Positions 1-8,623 of a stretch of 64,000 nt of DNA are shown in pieces (the stretch's first letter is position 1; each line of letters begins with the position of its first letter). Both the position numbers and the translations under genes were made by a program. The stretch covers positions 1 through 64,000 of the forward strand of contig NZ_JARVSM010000005.1 in the NCBI RefSeq assembly GCF_030209175.1, written 5' to 3'. The DNA comes from Pseudomonas sp. efr-133-TYG-5 (GTDB taxonomy: Bacteria; Pseudomonadota; Gammaproteobacteria; Pseudomonadales; Pseudomonadaceae). Below the pieces are notes generated by a model, which was not told where the DNA came from, made no database searches, and saw only the letters and a list, made by a program, of their open reading frames with translations.

Positions 1-110
1 TACTTTGGGGCGTTTGCCAAAGTGACCCGCTGTAAGAGCGGAACCGCCAGCGGCCGCACCCGAAGAAACGGATATACACCCAAAACCACCACAGCATGGC
101 CGGCCCAAAG
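1..110. repeat. Probable dispersed Pseudomonas intergenic repeat, cut by window edge
   Basis: This non-coding sequence (for example GAGCGGAACCGCCAGCGG and the GAAACGGATATACACCC block) resembles, from memory, a long repeat found between genes in many fluorescent pseudomonads. No gene is convincing here. The family assignment is recollection, not a search result. The rest of the gap up to the efflux adaptor holds the AAAGCC tandem array and a possible TATAAA -10 box near position 223. Confidence 0.4.
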
Positions 111-130
111 GCCGCCAAGCCAAAAGTCCA

Positions 131-160
131 AAAGCCAAAGCCAAAGCCAAAGCCAAAGCC
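131..160. repeat. Hexanucleotide tandem repeat (AAAGCC)x5
   Basis: Five perfect AAAGCC units follow one another, flanked by degenerate copies (CCAAAAGTCC before, CAAAAGCCG after). The array lies about 110 bases upstream of the efflux adaptor start, where slippage could change promoter spacing, though no effect is shown. Confidence 0.85.
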
Positions 161-271
161 CAAAAGCCGAAACTGACAGCGCCGTCAGCCAGCCGTCACC
201 CTCCTGACCCCCAAACAAGTTTATAAAGACACAACCTGCCCAAACCCCGTCCCCCCTGGCGCCTCACAAGC

Positions 272-1432
272 ATGCAAATCCAGAAGAAAAAGGCCCTGCT
301 CGCCACCCTGCTGATAATCGTCGCAGGCCTCGGCCTGTGGTACGCGATGAAACCCGCACCGGCCAAGATCGTCGCCTCTACGGCAATCCCGGTGCGCGTG
401 GTCAGCGTCAGCGCCAAAGACGTGCCGCGCTACACCAGCGGCATCGGTTCGGTGCTGTCGCTGCACAGCGTGGTGGTACGCCCGCAGATCGACGGCATCC
501 TCACCAGGATCCTGGTCAAAGAAGGCCAACTGGTGAACAAGGGCGATCTGCTGGCAACCATCGACGACCGCTCGATCCGCGCCAGCCTCGACCAGGCCCG
601 GGCACAACTGGGCGAAAGCCAGGCGCAACTGCAAGTGGCCCTGGTCAACCTCAAGCGCTACAAGCTGCTCAGCGTCGACGACGGCGTATCGAAGCAGACC
701 TACGACCAGCAACAGGCGCTGGTCAACCAGTTGAAAGCCACTGCCCAGGGCAACCAGGCGGCGATTGACGCGGCGCAAGTACAACTTTCCTACACCCAGA
801 TTCACTCCCCGGTCACCGGCCGCGTCGGCATTCGTACAGTCGACGAAGGCAACTTCCTGCGCATGACCGATGCCCAGGGCCTGTTCACCGTGACCCAGAT
901 CGACCCGATTGCGGTGGAATTCTCCCTGCCGCAGCAAATGCTGCCGACCCTGCAAGGCCTGATCAACGATCCCCAACACGCGCAGGTCAAGGCCTACATC
1001 GGGGCCGACACCGACGGCGAAACCGGCAACCTGCTCGGCGAGGGGCACCTGACCCTGATCGACAACCAGATCAACGCCAACACCGGCACCATCCGCGCCA
1101 AGGCCGAATTCGCCAACCCCGGGCAGAAGCTGTGGCCCGGCCTGCTGGTCACGGTAAAGATTCAGACAGCATTGGATAAAGATGCGCTGGTGGTGCCGCC
1201 CACTGTCGTACAACGTGGCCTCGATCAACACTTCGTGTACCGGGTCAACGGCGACAAGGTTGAAGTGGTGCAGGTGCAGATGGTTTATCAGGGCAGCGGT
1301 CAGGACATCATCAAAGGCGTGAACCCCGGCGACGTCCTGGTCAGTGACGGCCAGTCGCGGCTCAAGCCCGGTTCGACCGTGCAGGTCATGAGCGAACCGC
1401 CGCAGGTGGTGCAAGCGGAGCCCAAGCCATGA
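272..1432 (+). CDS. RND efflux system periplasmic adaptor subunit (MdtA/MexA-like membrane fusion protein)
   Basis: The 386-residue protein bridges an inner-membrane RND pump to an outer-membrane channel. It starts with a single membrane anchor or uncleaved signal (residues about 7-27, after a QKKK basic start). A split biotinyl-lipoyl domain, an alpha-helical hairpin rich in Gln/Ala (DQARAQLGESQAQLQ) and a beta-barrel follow, with VTGRVGIRTVDEG marking the second lipoyl half. There is no lipobox cysteine. The stop overlaps the pump gene by 4 bases (ATGA), so the two are translationally coupled. The ribosome-binding site before ATG 272 is poor. The start was kept because it gives the full membrane anchor. 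The substrate cannot be told from sequence; the MdtABC/MuxABC branch is the closest match I recognise. Confidence 0.88.
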   Translation: MQIQKKKALLATLLIIVAGLGLWYAMKPAPAKIVASTAIPVRVVSVSAKDVPRYTSGIGSVLSLHSVVVRPQIDGILTRILVKEGQLVNKGDLLATIDDRSIRASLDQARAQLGESQAQLQVALVNLKRYKLLSVDDGVSKQTYDQQQALVNQLKATAQGNQAAIDAAQVQLSYTQIHSPVTGRVGIRTVDEGNFLRMTDAQGLFTVTQIDPIAVEFSLPQQMLPTLQGLINDPQHAQVKAYIGADTDGETGNLLGEGHLTLIDNQINANTGTIRAKAEFANPGQKLWPGLLVTVKIQTALDKDALVVPPTVVQRGLDQHFVYRVNGDKVEVVQVQMVYQGSGQDIIKGVNPGDVLVSDGQSRLKPGSTVQVMSEPPQVVQAEPKP

Positions 1433-4400
1433 AGCAGCACAAAGGCGTTTCGACCTGGTGCATCGATCACCCGGTGGCGACCATTCTGCTGACCATCGCC
1501 CTGGTGCTGGTCGGCGTGATTGCCTTCCCGCGCCTGCCGATTGCGCCGCTGCCGGAAGCCGAATTCCCGACCATTCAGGTCTCCGCACAACTGCCCGGCG
1601 CCAGCCCCGACACCATGGCGTCATCGGTGGCCACGCCGTTGGAAGTGCAATTCAGCGCCATTCCCGGCATGACCCAGATGACCTCCAGCAGCGCCCTCGG
1701 GTCGAGCCTGCTGACCCTGCAATTCACCCTCGACAAGAGCATCGACACCGCCGCCCAGGAAGTGCAGGCCGCGATCAACACCGCCGCCGGCAAGCTGCCC
1801 AAGGACATGCCGACCCTGCCGACCTGGAAGAAGGTCAACCCGGCCGACAGCCCGGTGCTGATCCTCAGCGTCAGCTCCACGCAAATGCCCGGCACCGAAC
1901 TCAGCGACCTGGTGGAAACCCTGCTGGCGCGTCAGATCAGTCAGATCGATGGCGTCGGCCAGATCAACATCACCGGTCAGCAACGTCCGGCGATTCGGGT
2001 CCAGGCCTCGGCGGACAAACTCGCCGCCATCGGCCTGACCCTCGCCGACATTCGCCTGGCGATCCAGCAGACCAGCCTCAACCTGGCCAAAGGCGCGCTG
2101 TACGGTGAGTCGAGCATTTCCACACTGTCGACCAACGACCAGTTGTTCCACCCCGAGGAATACAGCCAACTCATCGTTTCCTACAAGGATGGCGCACCGG
2201 TTCACCTGCGCGATGTCGCCAAAGTCGTCAACGGTTCGGAAGATGCCTACGTGCAGGCCTGGGCCGGCGATCAACCGGGGGTCAACCTGGTGATCTCGCG
2301 GCAACCGGGGGCCAACATCGTCGAGACGGTCGACCGCATTCAGGCGGCGCTGCCGGGCCTTGAGGCGATGCTGCCGGCGTCGGTGCAAGTGAAAGTGCTG
2401 ATCGACCGCACGCAGACCATCCGTGCGTCCCTGCACGAAGTGGAAATCACCCTGCTGATCGCGATCCTGCTGGTGGTGGCCGTGATGGCGCTGTTCCTGC
2501 GCCAGTTGTCGGCGACGCTGATTGTCTCGGCAGTCCTCGGTGTGTCGCTGACCGCCAGTTTCGCCCTGATGTACCTGCTCGGTTTCAGCCTGAACAACCT
2601 GACCCTGGTGGCCATCGTGGTGGCCGTGGGGTTTGTGGTCGACGATGCGATTGTGGTGGTGGAGAACATCCATCGCCATCTGGAGGCCGGCGACAACATG
2701 CGCGAGGCCGCGGTCAAGGGCGCCGGCGAGATCGGCTTCACCGTGGTCTCGATCAGTTTCTCGCTGGTGGCGGCGTTCATTCCGCTGCTGTTCATGGGCG
2801 GTGTGGTCGGGCGGCTGTTCAAGGAATTCGCCCTGACCGCGACCTCGACCATCCTGATCTCGGTGGTGGTGTCGTTGACCCTGGCGCCGACCCTCGCGGC
2901 GCTGTTCATGCGCAAACCGCTGCACCACGCGCACGCCAGACCCGGCTTCAGCGAACGCCTGCTCGGCTGGTATGAAAAAGGCCTGCGCCGCGCCCTCGCC
3001 CATCAGAAGCTGATGATTGGCGTGTTCGGATTATCCGTGGCGTTGGCCGTCGGCGGTTATGTGTTTATCCCCAAGGGGTTCTTCCCGGTGCAGGACACCG
3101 GGTTCGTCCTCGGCACCACCGAAGCCGCGGCGGATATCTCCTACAGCGACATGGTGAAAAAACACCTGGCGATGGCGGAAATCGTCGCCGCCGATCCGGC
3201 CGTGCAGGCGTTTTCCCACTCGGTCGGCGTGTCCGGGAGCAACCAGACCATCGCCAACGGCCGTTTCTGGATCGCCCTGAAAAAACGCGGCGAGCGCGAT
3301 GTTTCGGCCAGTCAGTTCATCGACCGCATTCGTCCGCAACTGATGAAGGTACCGGGCATCGTGCTCTACCTGCGCGCCGGTCAGGACATCAACCTCAGCT
3401 CCGGGCCGAGCCGCGCGCAATACCAGTACGTGCTCAAGAGCAACGACGGCGCGACCCTCAGCACCTGGACGCAGAAACTCACCGACAAGCTGCGCAGCAA
3501 CCCGGCGTTCCGCGACATCTCCAACGACCTGCAACTGGGCGGCAGCATCACCCACATCAGCATCGACCGCAGCGCCGCGGCGCGCTTCGGCCTGACCGCC
3601 AGCGATGTCGACGAGGCGCTGTACGACGCGTTCGGGCAACGCCAGATCAACGAGTTCCAGACCCAGGTCAACCAGTACAACGTGATCCTCGAACTGGACA
3701 CCCGCCAGCGCGGCAAGGCCGAGAGCCTCAACTACTTCTACCTGCGCTCGCCGCTGAGCGGGGAAATGGTGCCGCTGTCGGCGCTGGCCAGATTCGATGC
3801 GCCGACCATCGGCCCGCTGTCCATCGCCCATGACGGCATGTTCCCGGCCGCCAACCTGTCGTTCAACCTCGCCCCCGGCGTGGCGTTGGGCGACGCGGTG
3901 GTTCTGCTCAACCAGGCCAAGGCCGAAATCGGCATGCCGACCGCGATCAGCGGCAACTTCCAGGGCGCGGCGCAGGCGTTCCAGAGCTCACTCAAGAGTC
4001 AGCCCTGGCTGATCCTCGCGGCACTGGTGGCGGTGTACATCATTCTCGGCGTGCTCTACGAGAGTTTCGTCCATCCGCTGACCATCATTTCCACGCTGCC
4101 GGCGGCGGGCCTGGGTGCGGTGATCATGCTCTGGCTGTGCGGCCAGGATTTTTCGATCATGGCGCTGATCGGCCTGGTGCTGCTGATCGGCATCGTCAAG
4201 AAAAACGGCATCCTGATGATCGACTTCGCCCTCGAGGCGCAGCGCCAGCGCGGGCTGGCGCCGCAGGAGGCGATTTTCGAAGCGTGCCTGACGCGCTTCC
4301 GGCCGATCATCATGACCACCCTCGCCGCCCTCCTCGGCGCCCTGCCGCTGATGCTCGGCTATGGCACCGGCGCCGAACTGCGGCAGCCGCTGGGGATCGC

Positions 4401-4536
4401 GGTGGTGGGCGGCTTGCTGGTCAGCCAGATGCTGACGCTGTTCACCACGCCGGTCATATACTTATGGCTCGAGCGGCTGTTCCATCGGCCCAGACCAGCG
4501 TCCGCGAGCGAGCCGACGCTGGCGACCACAGACTGA
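1429..4536 (+). CDS. RND multidrug efflux pump inner-membrane permease (HAE1/MdtB-C-like)
   Basis: The 1035-residue protein is the proton-driven pump of the tripartite efflux system, at the usual length of the HAE1 family. TM1 is near the N-terminus (CIDHPVATILLTIALVLVG). It is followed by the periplasmic porter loop, TM2-6 at about 330-500, a second large periplasmic loop and TM7-12. The paired Asp of TM4 needed for proton relay is present in VVDDAIVVVENIHRH. The PRLPIAPLPEAEFPTIQV entry segment is typical of MdtB/MdtC proteins. Only one permease gene is present, unlike the mdtBC or muxBC pairs. No outer-membrane factor gene follows, so it must borrow one. Nine bases separate it from the response regulator gene. 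Confidence 0.92.
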   Translation: MKQHKGVSTWCIDHPVATILLTIALVLVGVIAFPRLPIAPLPEAEFPTIQVSAQLPGASPDTMASSVATPLEVQFSAIPGMTQMTSSSALGSSLLTLQFTLDKSIDTAAQEVQAAINTAAGKLPKDMPTLPTWKKVNPADSPVLILSVSSTQMPGTELSDLVETLLARQISQIDGVGQINITGQQRPAIRVQASADKLAAIGLTLADIRLAIQQTSLNLAKGALYGESSISTLSTNDQLFHPEEYSQLIVSYKDGAPVHLRDVAKVVNGSEDAYVQAWAGDQPGVNLVISRQPGANIVETVDRIQAALPGLEAMLPASVQVKVLIDRTQTIRASLHEVEITLLIAILLVVAVMALFLRQLSATLIVSAVLGVSLTASFALMYLLGFSLNNLTLVAIVVAVGFVVDDAIVVVENIHRHLEAGDNMREAAVKGAGEIGFTVVSISFSLVAAFIPLLFMGGVVGRLFKEFALTATSTILISVVVSLTLAPTLAALFMRKPLHHAHARPGFSERLLGWYEKGLRRALAHQKLMIGVFGLSVALAVGGYVFIPKGFFPVQDTGFVLGTTEAAADISYSDMVKKHLAMAEIVAADPAVQAFSHSVGVSGSNQTIANGRFWIALKKRGERDVSASQFIDRIRPQLMKVPGIVLYLRAGQDINLSSGPSRAQYQYVLKSNDGATLSTWTQKLTDKLRSNPAFRDISNDLQLGGSITHISIDRSAAARFGLTASDVDEALYDAFGQRQINEFQTQVNQYNVILELDTRQRGKAESLNYFYLRSPLSGEMVPLSALARFDAPTIGPLSIAHDGMFPAANLSFNLAPGVALGDAVVLLNQAKAEIGMPTAISGNFQGAAQAFQSSLKSQPWLILAALVAVYIILGVLYESFVHPLTIISTLPAAGLGAVIMLWLCGQDFSIMALIGLVLLIGIVKKNGILMIDFALEAQRQRGLAPQEAIFEACLTRFRPIIMTTLAALLGALPLMLGYGTGAELRQPLGIAVVGGLLVSQMLTLFTTPVIYLWLERLFHRPRPASASEPTLATTD

Positions 4537-4545
4537 GGCGGGGTC

Positions 4546-5223
4546 ATGCGCGTTCTGATTATCGAAGACGAGGAAAAAACCGCGGATTATCTGCACCGCG
4601 GTCTGACGGAACAGGGTTACACCGTGGACCTGGCCCGTGACGGCATCGAAGGCCTGCACCTGGCGCTGGAAAGCGATTACGCGGTGATCGTCCTCGACGT
4701 GATGCTGCCGGGCCTGGACGGCTTCGGCGTGCTGCGCGCACTGCGCGCGCGCAAGCAGACGCCGGTGATCATGCTCACCGCCCGCGAGCGTGTCGAAGAC
4801 CGGATCAAGGGCCTGCGCGACGGCGCCGACGATTACCTCGGCAAGCCGTTTTCCTTCCTCGAACTGGTGGCGCGCCTGCAAGCGCTGACCCGCCGTAGCG
4901 GCGGTCATGAACCGGTGCAGGTGAGCATCGCCGACCTGTGGATCGACCTCATCAGCCGCAAGGCGACCCGCGCCGGCACGCGGCTGGACCTGACCGCCAA
5001 GGAGTTCTCGCTGCTCAGCGTGCTCGCTCGGCGACAGGGCGAAATCCTCTCGAAAACGGCGATTGCCGAGATGGTCTGGGACATCAATTTCGACAGCGAC
5101 GCGAATGTCGTCGAGGTCGCGATCAAACGGCTGCGAGCCAAGCTCGACGGACCGTTCGAGGAGAAACTGCTGCACACCATTCGTGGCATGGGTTATGTCC
5201 TGGAGAGCCGTGGTGTCGAGTAA
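4546..5223 (+). CDS. OmpR/PhoB-family response regulator (heavy-metal type, CusR/IrlR-like)
   Basis: The protein has 225 residues, with a receiver domain (1-115) and a winged-helix DNA-binding domain (about 125-222). The phosphoacceptor is Asp51 in VLDVMLPG, with the acidic pair in IIEDEE near the start and the conserved Lys in LGKPFSF. The C-terminal signature VVEVAIKRLRAKLD...IRGMGYVLE matches the heavy-metal response regulator subfamily. It lies directly behind the RND genes and overlaps the sensor kinase gene, so it most likely controls this operon. The signal is unknown; copper, silver or zinc is only suggested by subfamily. Confidence 0.92.
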   Translation: MRVLIIEDEEKTADYLHRGLTEQGYTVDLARDGIEGLHLALESDYAVIVLDVMLPGLDGFGVLRALRARKQTPVIMLTARERVEDRIKGLRDGADDYLGKPFSFLELVARLQALTRRSGGHEPVQVSIADLWIDLISRKATRAGTRLDLTAKEFSLLSVLARRQGEILSKTAIAEMVWDINFDSDANVVEVAIKRLRAKLDGPFEEKLLHTIRGMGYVLESRGVE

Positions 5224-6577
5224 TTCCATCGCCCTGCGCCTGAGTGGCATGTTCACCCTGGTCGCCCTGCTGGTCTTCGTGCTGATCGGCGGCGCGCTGT
5301 ACCAGCAGGTGGACAAGGGCCTGGGCCTGTTGCCCGAAGCCGAACTGGACGCGCGCTACAGCGTGCTGGAATCGGCGCTCAACCGCTATGGCACGCCCGA
5401 GCACTGGGTGAAGATCAATGCCAAGCTCAAGCTGCTCGGTGAAGAGGACAAGCGCATCCGTTTCTGGGTGGTGAGCGGCAATCCGGAATACGAATACGGC
5501 GCGCCGGATGCCCTGATCCGCGCATTCGCCGCCGGCCCGCCAGGCATGCGCGACCTGCAGTTGCCCGACCATCCCTACCCGCTGAAAGTGCTGCTTACCG
5601 AGTTGCCGGCCAAGGATCAGCGCCCGCCGCTGCGCTTCATGATCGGCATCGACACCGAGACGTTCTACCAGACCCAGCACCAATTGCTGATGGCCCTGAT
5701 CAGCCTGGCGATTGTCGGCGTGCTGCTGGCCTCGGCACTGGGCTACTGGGTGGCGCGGATCGGCCTCAAGCCGCTGATCAAACTCTCCCAGGAAGCCCAG
5801 CGCCTGGCGCCGCCATTGCGCGCCGGACGCCTGCGCCTGTCGCCGCTGCCGCCGGAACTGAAGCAGTTCGTCAGCGCGTTCAACTCGACCCTGGAGCGGG
5901 TCGAACAGGCGTGGTCGCGGCTGGAGTCGTTCAACGCCGACGTGGCCCATGAACTGCGCTCGCCGCTGACCAACCTGATCGGTCAGACCCAGGTCGCGCT
6001 GACCCGCGGGCGCTCGGCGGAGCATTATTTCGAAGTGCTGCAATCGAACCTCGAGGAGCTTGAGCGGCTGCGCTCGATCATCAACGACATGCTGTTCCTG
6101 GCCAGTGCCGACCAGGGCAGCAAGGCCACCAAACTGACCACGACATCGCTGGCCGACGAGGTGGCGACAACCCTCGAGTACCTGGATTTCATCCTCGAAG
6201 ACGCCCAGGTGCAGGTTCAGGTCAGCGGCGACGCGCAGGTACAGATCGAGATCGCCCACCTGCGTCGGGCGCTGATCAATCTGTTGAGCAACGCCGTGCA
6301 GCACACCGCGCCGGGCCAGGTCATCGAGGTGCGGATCGAAGTCATGGAACATCAGGTCAGCATCGGCGTGGCCAACCCCGGTGCGCCGATTGCCAGCGAG
6401 CATCTGCCGCGCCTGTTCGAACGCTTCTACCGGGTCGATGCCTCGCGCAGCAACAGCGGCAACAACCATGGCCTGGGCCTGGCGATCGTCAAGGCGATTG
6501 CGCTGATGCATGGCGGCGATGTGTTCGTGCGCAGTGATCGCGGGATGAACACCTTCGGCATTCACTTGCCGGTCTGA
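5213..6577 (+). CDS. Sensor histidine kinase, heavy-metal (CusS/IrlS) type
   Basis: This 454-residue inner-membrane kinase pairs with the upstream regulator. I chose GTG 5213, overlapping the regulator gene by 11 bases. Longer in-frame starts run through the regulator gene and would put an unrelated tail before the first membrane segment. TM1 is at about residues 9-30, a periplasmic sensor region reaches about 155, and TM2 covers about 160-182. A HAMP linker follows. The H-box is VAHELRSPL with His246. The N-box is LLSNAVQHT and the G-box HGLGLAIVKAI. The protein is full length and intact. The periplasmic domain shows no obvious His/Met metal cluster, so metal sensing is an inference from subfamily only. 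Confidence 0.9.
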   Translation: MSSNSIALRLSGMFTLVALLVFVLIGGALYQQVDKGLGLLPEAELDARYSVLESALNRYGTPEHWVKINAKLKLLGEEDKRIRFWVVSGNPEYEYGAPDALIRAFAAGPPGMRDLQLPDHPYPLKVLLTELPAKDQRPPLRFMIGIDTETFYQTQHQLLMALISLAIVGVLLASALGYWVARIGLKPLIKLSQEAQRLAPPLRAGRLRLSPLPPELKQFVSAFNSTLERVEQAWSRLESFNADVAHELRSPLTNLIGQTQVALTRGRSAEHYFEVLQSNLEELERLRSIINDMLFLASADQGSKATKLTTTSLADEVATTLEYLDFILEDAQVQVQVSGDAQVQIEIAHLRRALINLLSNAVQHTAPGQVIEVRIEVMEHQVSIGVANPGAPIASEHLPRLFERFYRVDASRSNSGNNHGLGLAIVKAIALMHGGDVFVRSDRGMNTFGIHLPV

Positions 6578-6589
6578 CTGCGTCTACGG

Positions 6590-6690
6590 GCTACAGGGTC
6601 TCGCCGGCGCAGAGCGTGGGATCGCTCAGTACGATCGATACTGCAGGCGCTGCCGCAGGCGGCGATCTTTGCCTCTTCTGTAACAGTCAT
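6590..6690. repeat. Intergenic sequence with a partial common Pseudomonas repeat
   Basis: The stretch around CGCTGCCGCAGGCGGCGATCTTTGCCTC resembles a repeat common between P. fluorescens genes, and it carries a short inverted repeat (GCCGCAGGCGGC). I see no gene between the kinase and the small exported protein. Family membership is from memory. Confidence 0.35.
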
Positions 6691-6777
6691 TTATGAAAAT
6701 CACGCTGTTTCCCCCTGCCCGGCACCCTTATCTTTGCCCGCACCAAACAGCACTTGCCAAGCAAGAAGGTTTTCCAG

Positions 6778-7002
6778 ATGTCCAACAGTATGGGTATTGC
6801 CAGCGCTTTCGTTTTGTCCTCATTGATCCTGTCGCCGATGGCGATGGCTGAAGAATCCCACGCCTTCGTCGCGCAGAATTCCGCACGCAACCAGGCGTAT
6901 GAACAGCACCAGGCAGAAATGATGGCCAAAGCCAAAGACGCCACGCAGGCCCCTCAGGCTGCCGCTTCCCAGGCGCGCTCCGCTGCCGAGAAAGACAGCT
7001 GA
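6778..7002 (+). CDS. Small exported protein of unknown function
   Basis: The product is 74 residues if started at ATG 6778, which has AGAAGG at 8-base spacing. An upstream in-frame ATG at 6754 lacks a comparable site. Residues 1-24 form a signal peptide ending in PMAMA, cleaved before EESHAF. The mature part of about 50 residues is rich in Ala, Gln, Lys and Glu (EQHQAEMMAKAKDATQAP) and is probably helical and soluble. It stands alone and is followed by a strong terminator at 7070. I do not recognise a family. The length, composition and signal argue for a small periplasmic or stress-related protein, but that is only a guess. Confidence 0.65.
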   Translation: MSNSMGIASAFVLSSLILSPMAMAEESHAFVAQNSARNQAYEQHQAEMMAKAKDATQAPQAAASQARSAAEKDS

Positions 7003-7069
7003 GGCACGCGCCGCTGCGTTTCCCTCGACGCGGTTGTTTGGCTCTTCCCGTTCAACCGTCGTCCCTGCA

Positions 7070-7096
7070 GGCCGCTGACTTTCAGCGGCCTTTTTT
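7070..7096 (+). terminator. Rho-independent terminator after the small exported protein gene
   Basis: GGCCGCTGA and TCAGCGGCC form a perfect 9-bp stem with a 3-base loop, followed by six T. Confidence 0.92.
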
Positions 7097-7196
7097 CGTT
7101 GTGGTCTGAAAGCCGTTTGGTGCGTCTTTTCAAACAAGAAACATCCTGCACCTCAATTCATTGCGGTGCCAGTTGACCCAAGGAGCTTTACCGCAC

Positions 7197-8513
7197 GTGC
7201 GTTACCCAGTCCGCTTCACCCCGTTGTTCATTGCAATCGCCGCAACGATTGCACCTTGCGCCCATGCCGCCGAGCCTGAACAGGCAGGTTTCATCGAAGG
7301 CTCGAGCCTCAACCTCAACGCCCGCAACTACTACATGAACCGCAACCGCCTGCAGCAGACGGATGACAACATCGAGTGGGGCCAGGGCTTTCTCGGGGTA
7401 TTCCAATCCGGCTACACCGAAGGCACAGTCGGTTTCGGTATCGACGCGCACGCCATGCTCGGGCTGAAACTCGACGGCGGTGGCGGCACGGACAACTCCA
7501 GCATCCTGCCGGTCAGCGACGGCAGCGGCAAGGCACCGGGGTCGTTCTCCACGGCCGGTGGCACCTTGAAAATGCGCGCGTTCGACACGGAGCTGAAGGC
7601 CGGCGACCTGTTCCTTACCAACCCGGTGATCGCCGGCGGTGACTCGCGCATGCTGCCGCAGACCTTCCGCGGCGTCAGCCTCGCCAACCACAGTTTCGAT
7701 GGCTGGCTGATCGAGGGTGGCCAGGCCAGCTTCACCAAGCCGTACAACCAGAGTGGCCACACGCGCATCGGCACCTCCTACGGCAGCCTCGCCGACGGCG
7801 ACGAAAGCCGCCATCTGAACTGGGCCGGGGTGAGCTGGAGCGGCATCGAAGGGCTGACCAGCAACCTCTACGCCGCCGAGCTCAAGGACATCTGGAATCA
7901 GTACTACTACGACCTCGACTACACCTGGGCGCTGAACGATCTGGTCAGCCTCAACCCGGGCCTGCACTACTACCACACCCAGGACACCGGCGATGCGCTG
8001 CTGGGCGCCATCGACAACAACACCTACAGCCTGCATTTCACCGTCGGTATCGGCAGCCACAGCGTCACTGCCGCCTATCAACGGGTCAACGGCAACACGC
8101 CCTTCGACTACATCAGCCAGGGCGACAGCGTCTACCTCGACAATTCGCAGCAATACTCGGACTTCAACGGCCCCAACGAGCGCTCGTGGAAACTCAAGTA
8201 CGCCTACGACTTCGCCGGTGTCGGCATGCCCGGCCTGACTTCGGCCGTGTCCTACTCGCGCGGCACGCTGGACCTGACCAAGGTCGACCCGGCCAGCCAG
8301 GGCTACGCGTCGTGGTACAGCGCCGAAGGGCGCAACGCCAAACACTGGGAACGCGACATCGACCTCAAGTACGTGGTGCAGAGCGGCCAGGCCAAGGATC
8401 TGGCCGTACGCCTGCAATGGGCGACCAACCGCGGCGGCAACGGCTATGGCGCCATCGATTCGGACACAGATGAATACCGTGTCATCGTCGACTACCCGAT
8501 CAACGTCTTCTAA
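7197..8513 (+). CDS. OprD-family outer-membrane porin (Occ channel)
   Basis: This 438-residue substrate-specific 18-strand porin would take up small carboxylates or amino acids. I chose GTG 7197, which has AGGAG at 7181-7185 and gives a proper signal peptide (residues 1-24, ending PCAHA). A TTG at 7161 would add 12 residues upstream of that site. The mature start (GFIEGSSLNLNARNYYMNRN) is the conserved N-terminal signature of OprD/OpdX proteins, and the chain ends in aromatic-terminated strands (YRVIVDYPINVF) with a C-terminal Phe for BAM assembly. It is monocistronic with its own terminator. The substrate cannot be assigned; the OccD/OccK branch is not resolved. Confidence 0.93.
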   Translation: MRYPVRFTPLFIAIAATIAPCAHAAEPEQAGFIEGSSLNLNARNYYMNRNRLQQTDDNIEWGQGFLGVFQSGYTEGTVGFGIDAHAMLGLKLDGGGGTDNSSILPVSDGSGKAPGSFSTAGGTLKMRAFDTELKAGDLFLTNPVIAGGDSRMLPQTFRGVSLANHSFDGWLIEGGQASFTKPYNQSGHTRIGTSYGSLADGDESRHLNWAGVSWSGIEGLTSNLYAAELKDIWNQYYYDLDYTWALNDLVSLNPGLHYYHTQDTGDALLGAIDNNTYSLHFTVGIGSHSVTAAYQRVNGNTPFDYISQGDSVYLDNSQQYSDFNGPNERSWKLKYAYDFAGVGMPGLTSAVSYSRGTLDLTKVDPASQGYASWYSAEGRNAKHWERDIDLKYVVQSGQAKDLAVRLQWATNRGGNGYGAIDSDTDEYRVIVDYPINVF

Positions 8514-8533
8514 GATCGGCGCTACGCTAAAGA

Positions 8534-8559
8534 GGCCAGCCTGACGCGCTGGCCTTTTT
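8534..8559 (+). terminator. Rho-independent terminator of the OprD-family gene
   Basis: GGCCAGC and GCTGGCC pair across a 7-base loop and are followed by five T. Confidence 0.88.
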
Positions 8560-8623
8560 CATGCCGGCGCCAGCGGCGTTTGTGCAACTACGCTGATAAG
8601 ACCCTCCAACCGACAGCCCTATC

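Noticed and set aside
22..207. Possible small protein with KSQSQSQSQSPK repeats at the left edge
   Set aside because: The repeat comes from the AAAGCC DNA array, and the frame has no ribosome-binding site; better explained as intergenic repeats.
221..1624. Long minus-strand frame opposite the RND adaptor gene
   Set aside because: Antisense to a certain gene, with low-complexity translation and no ribosome-binding site.
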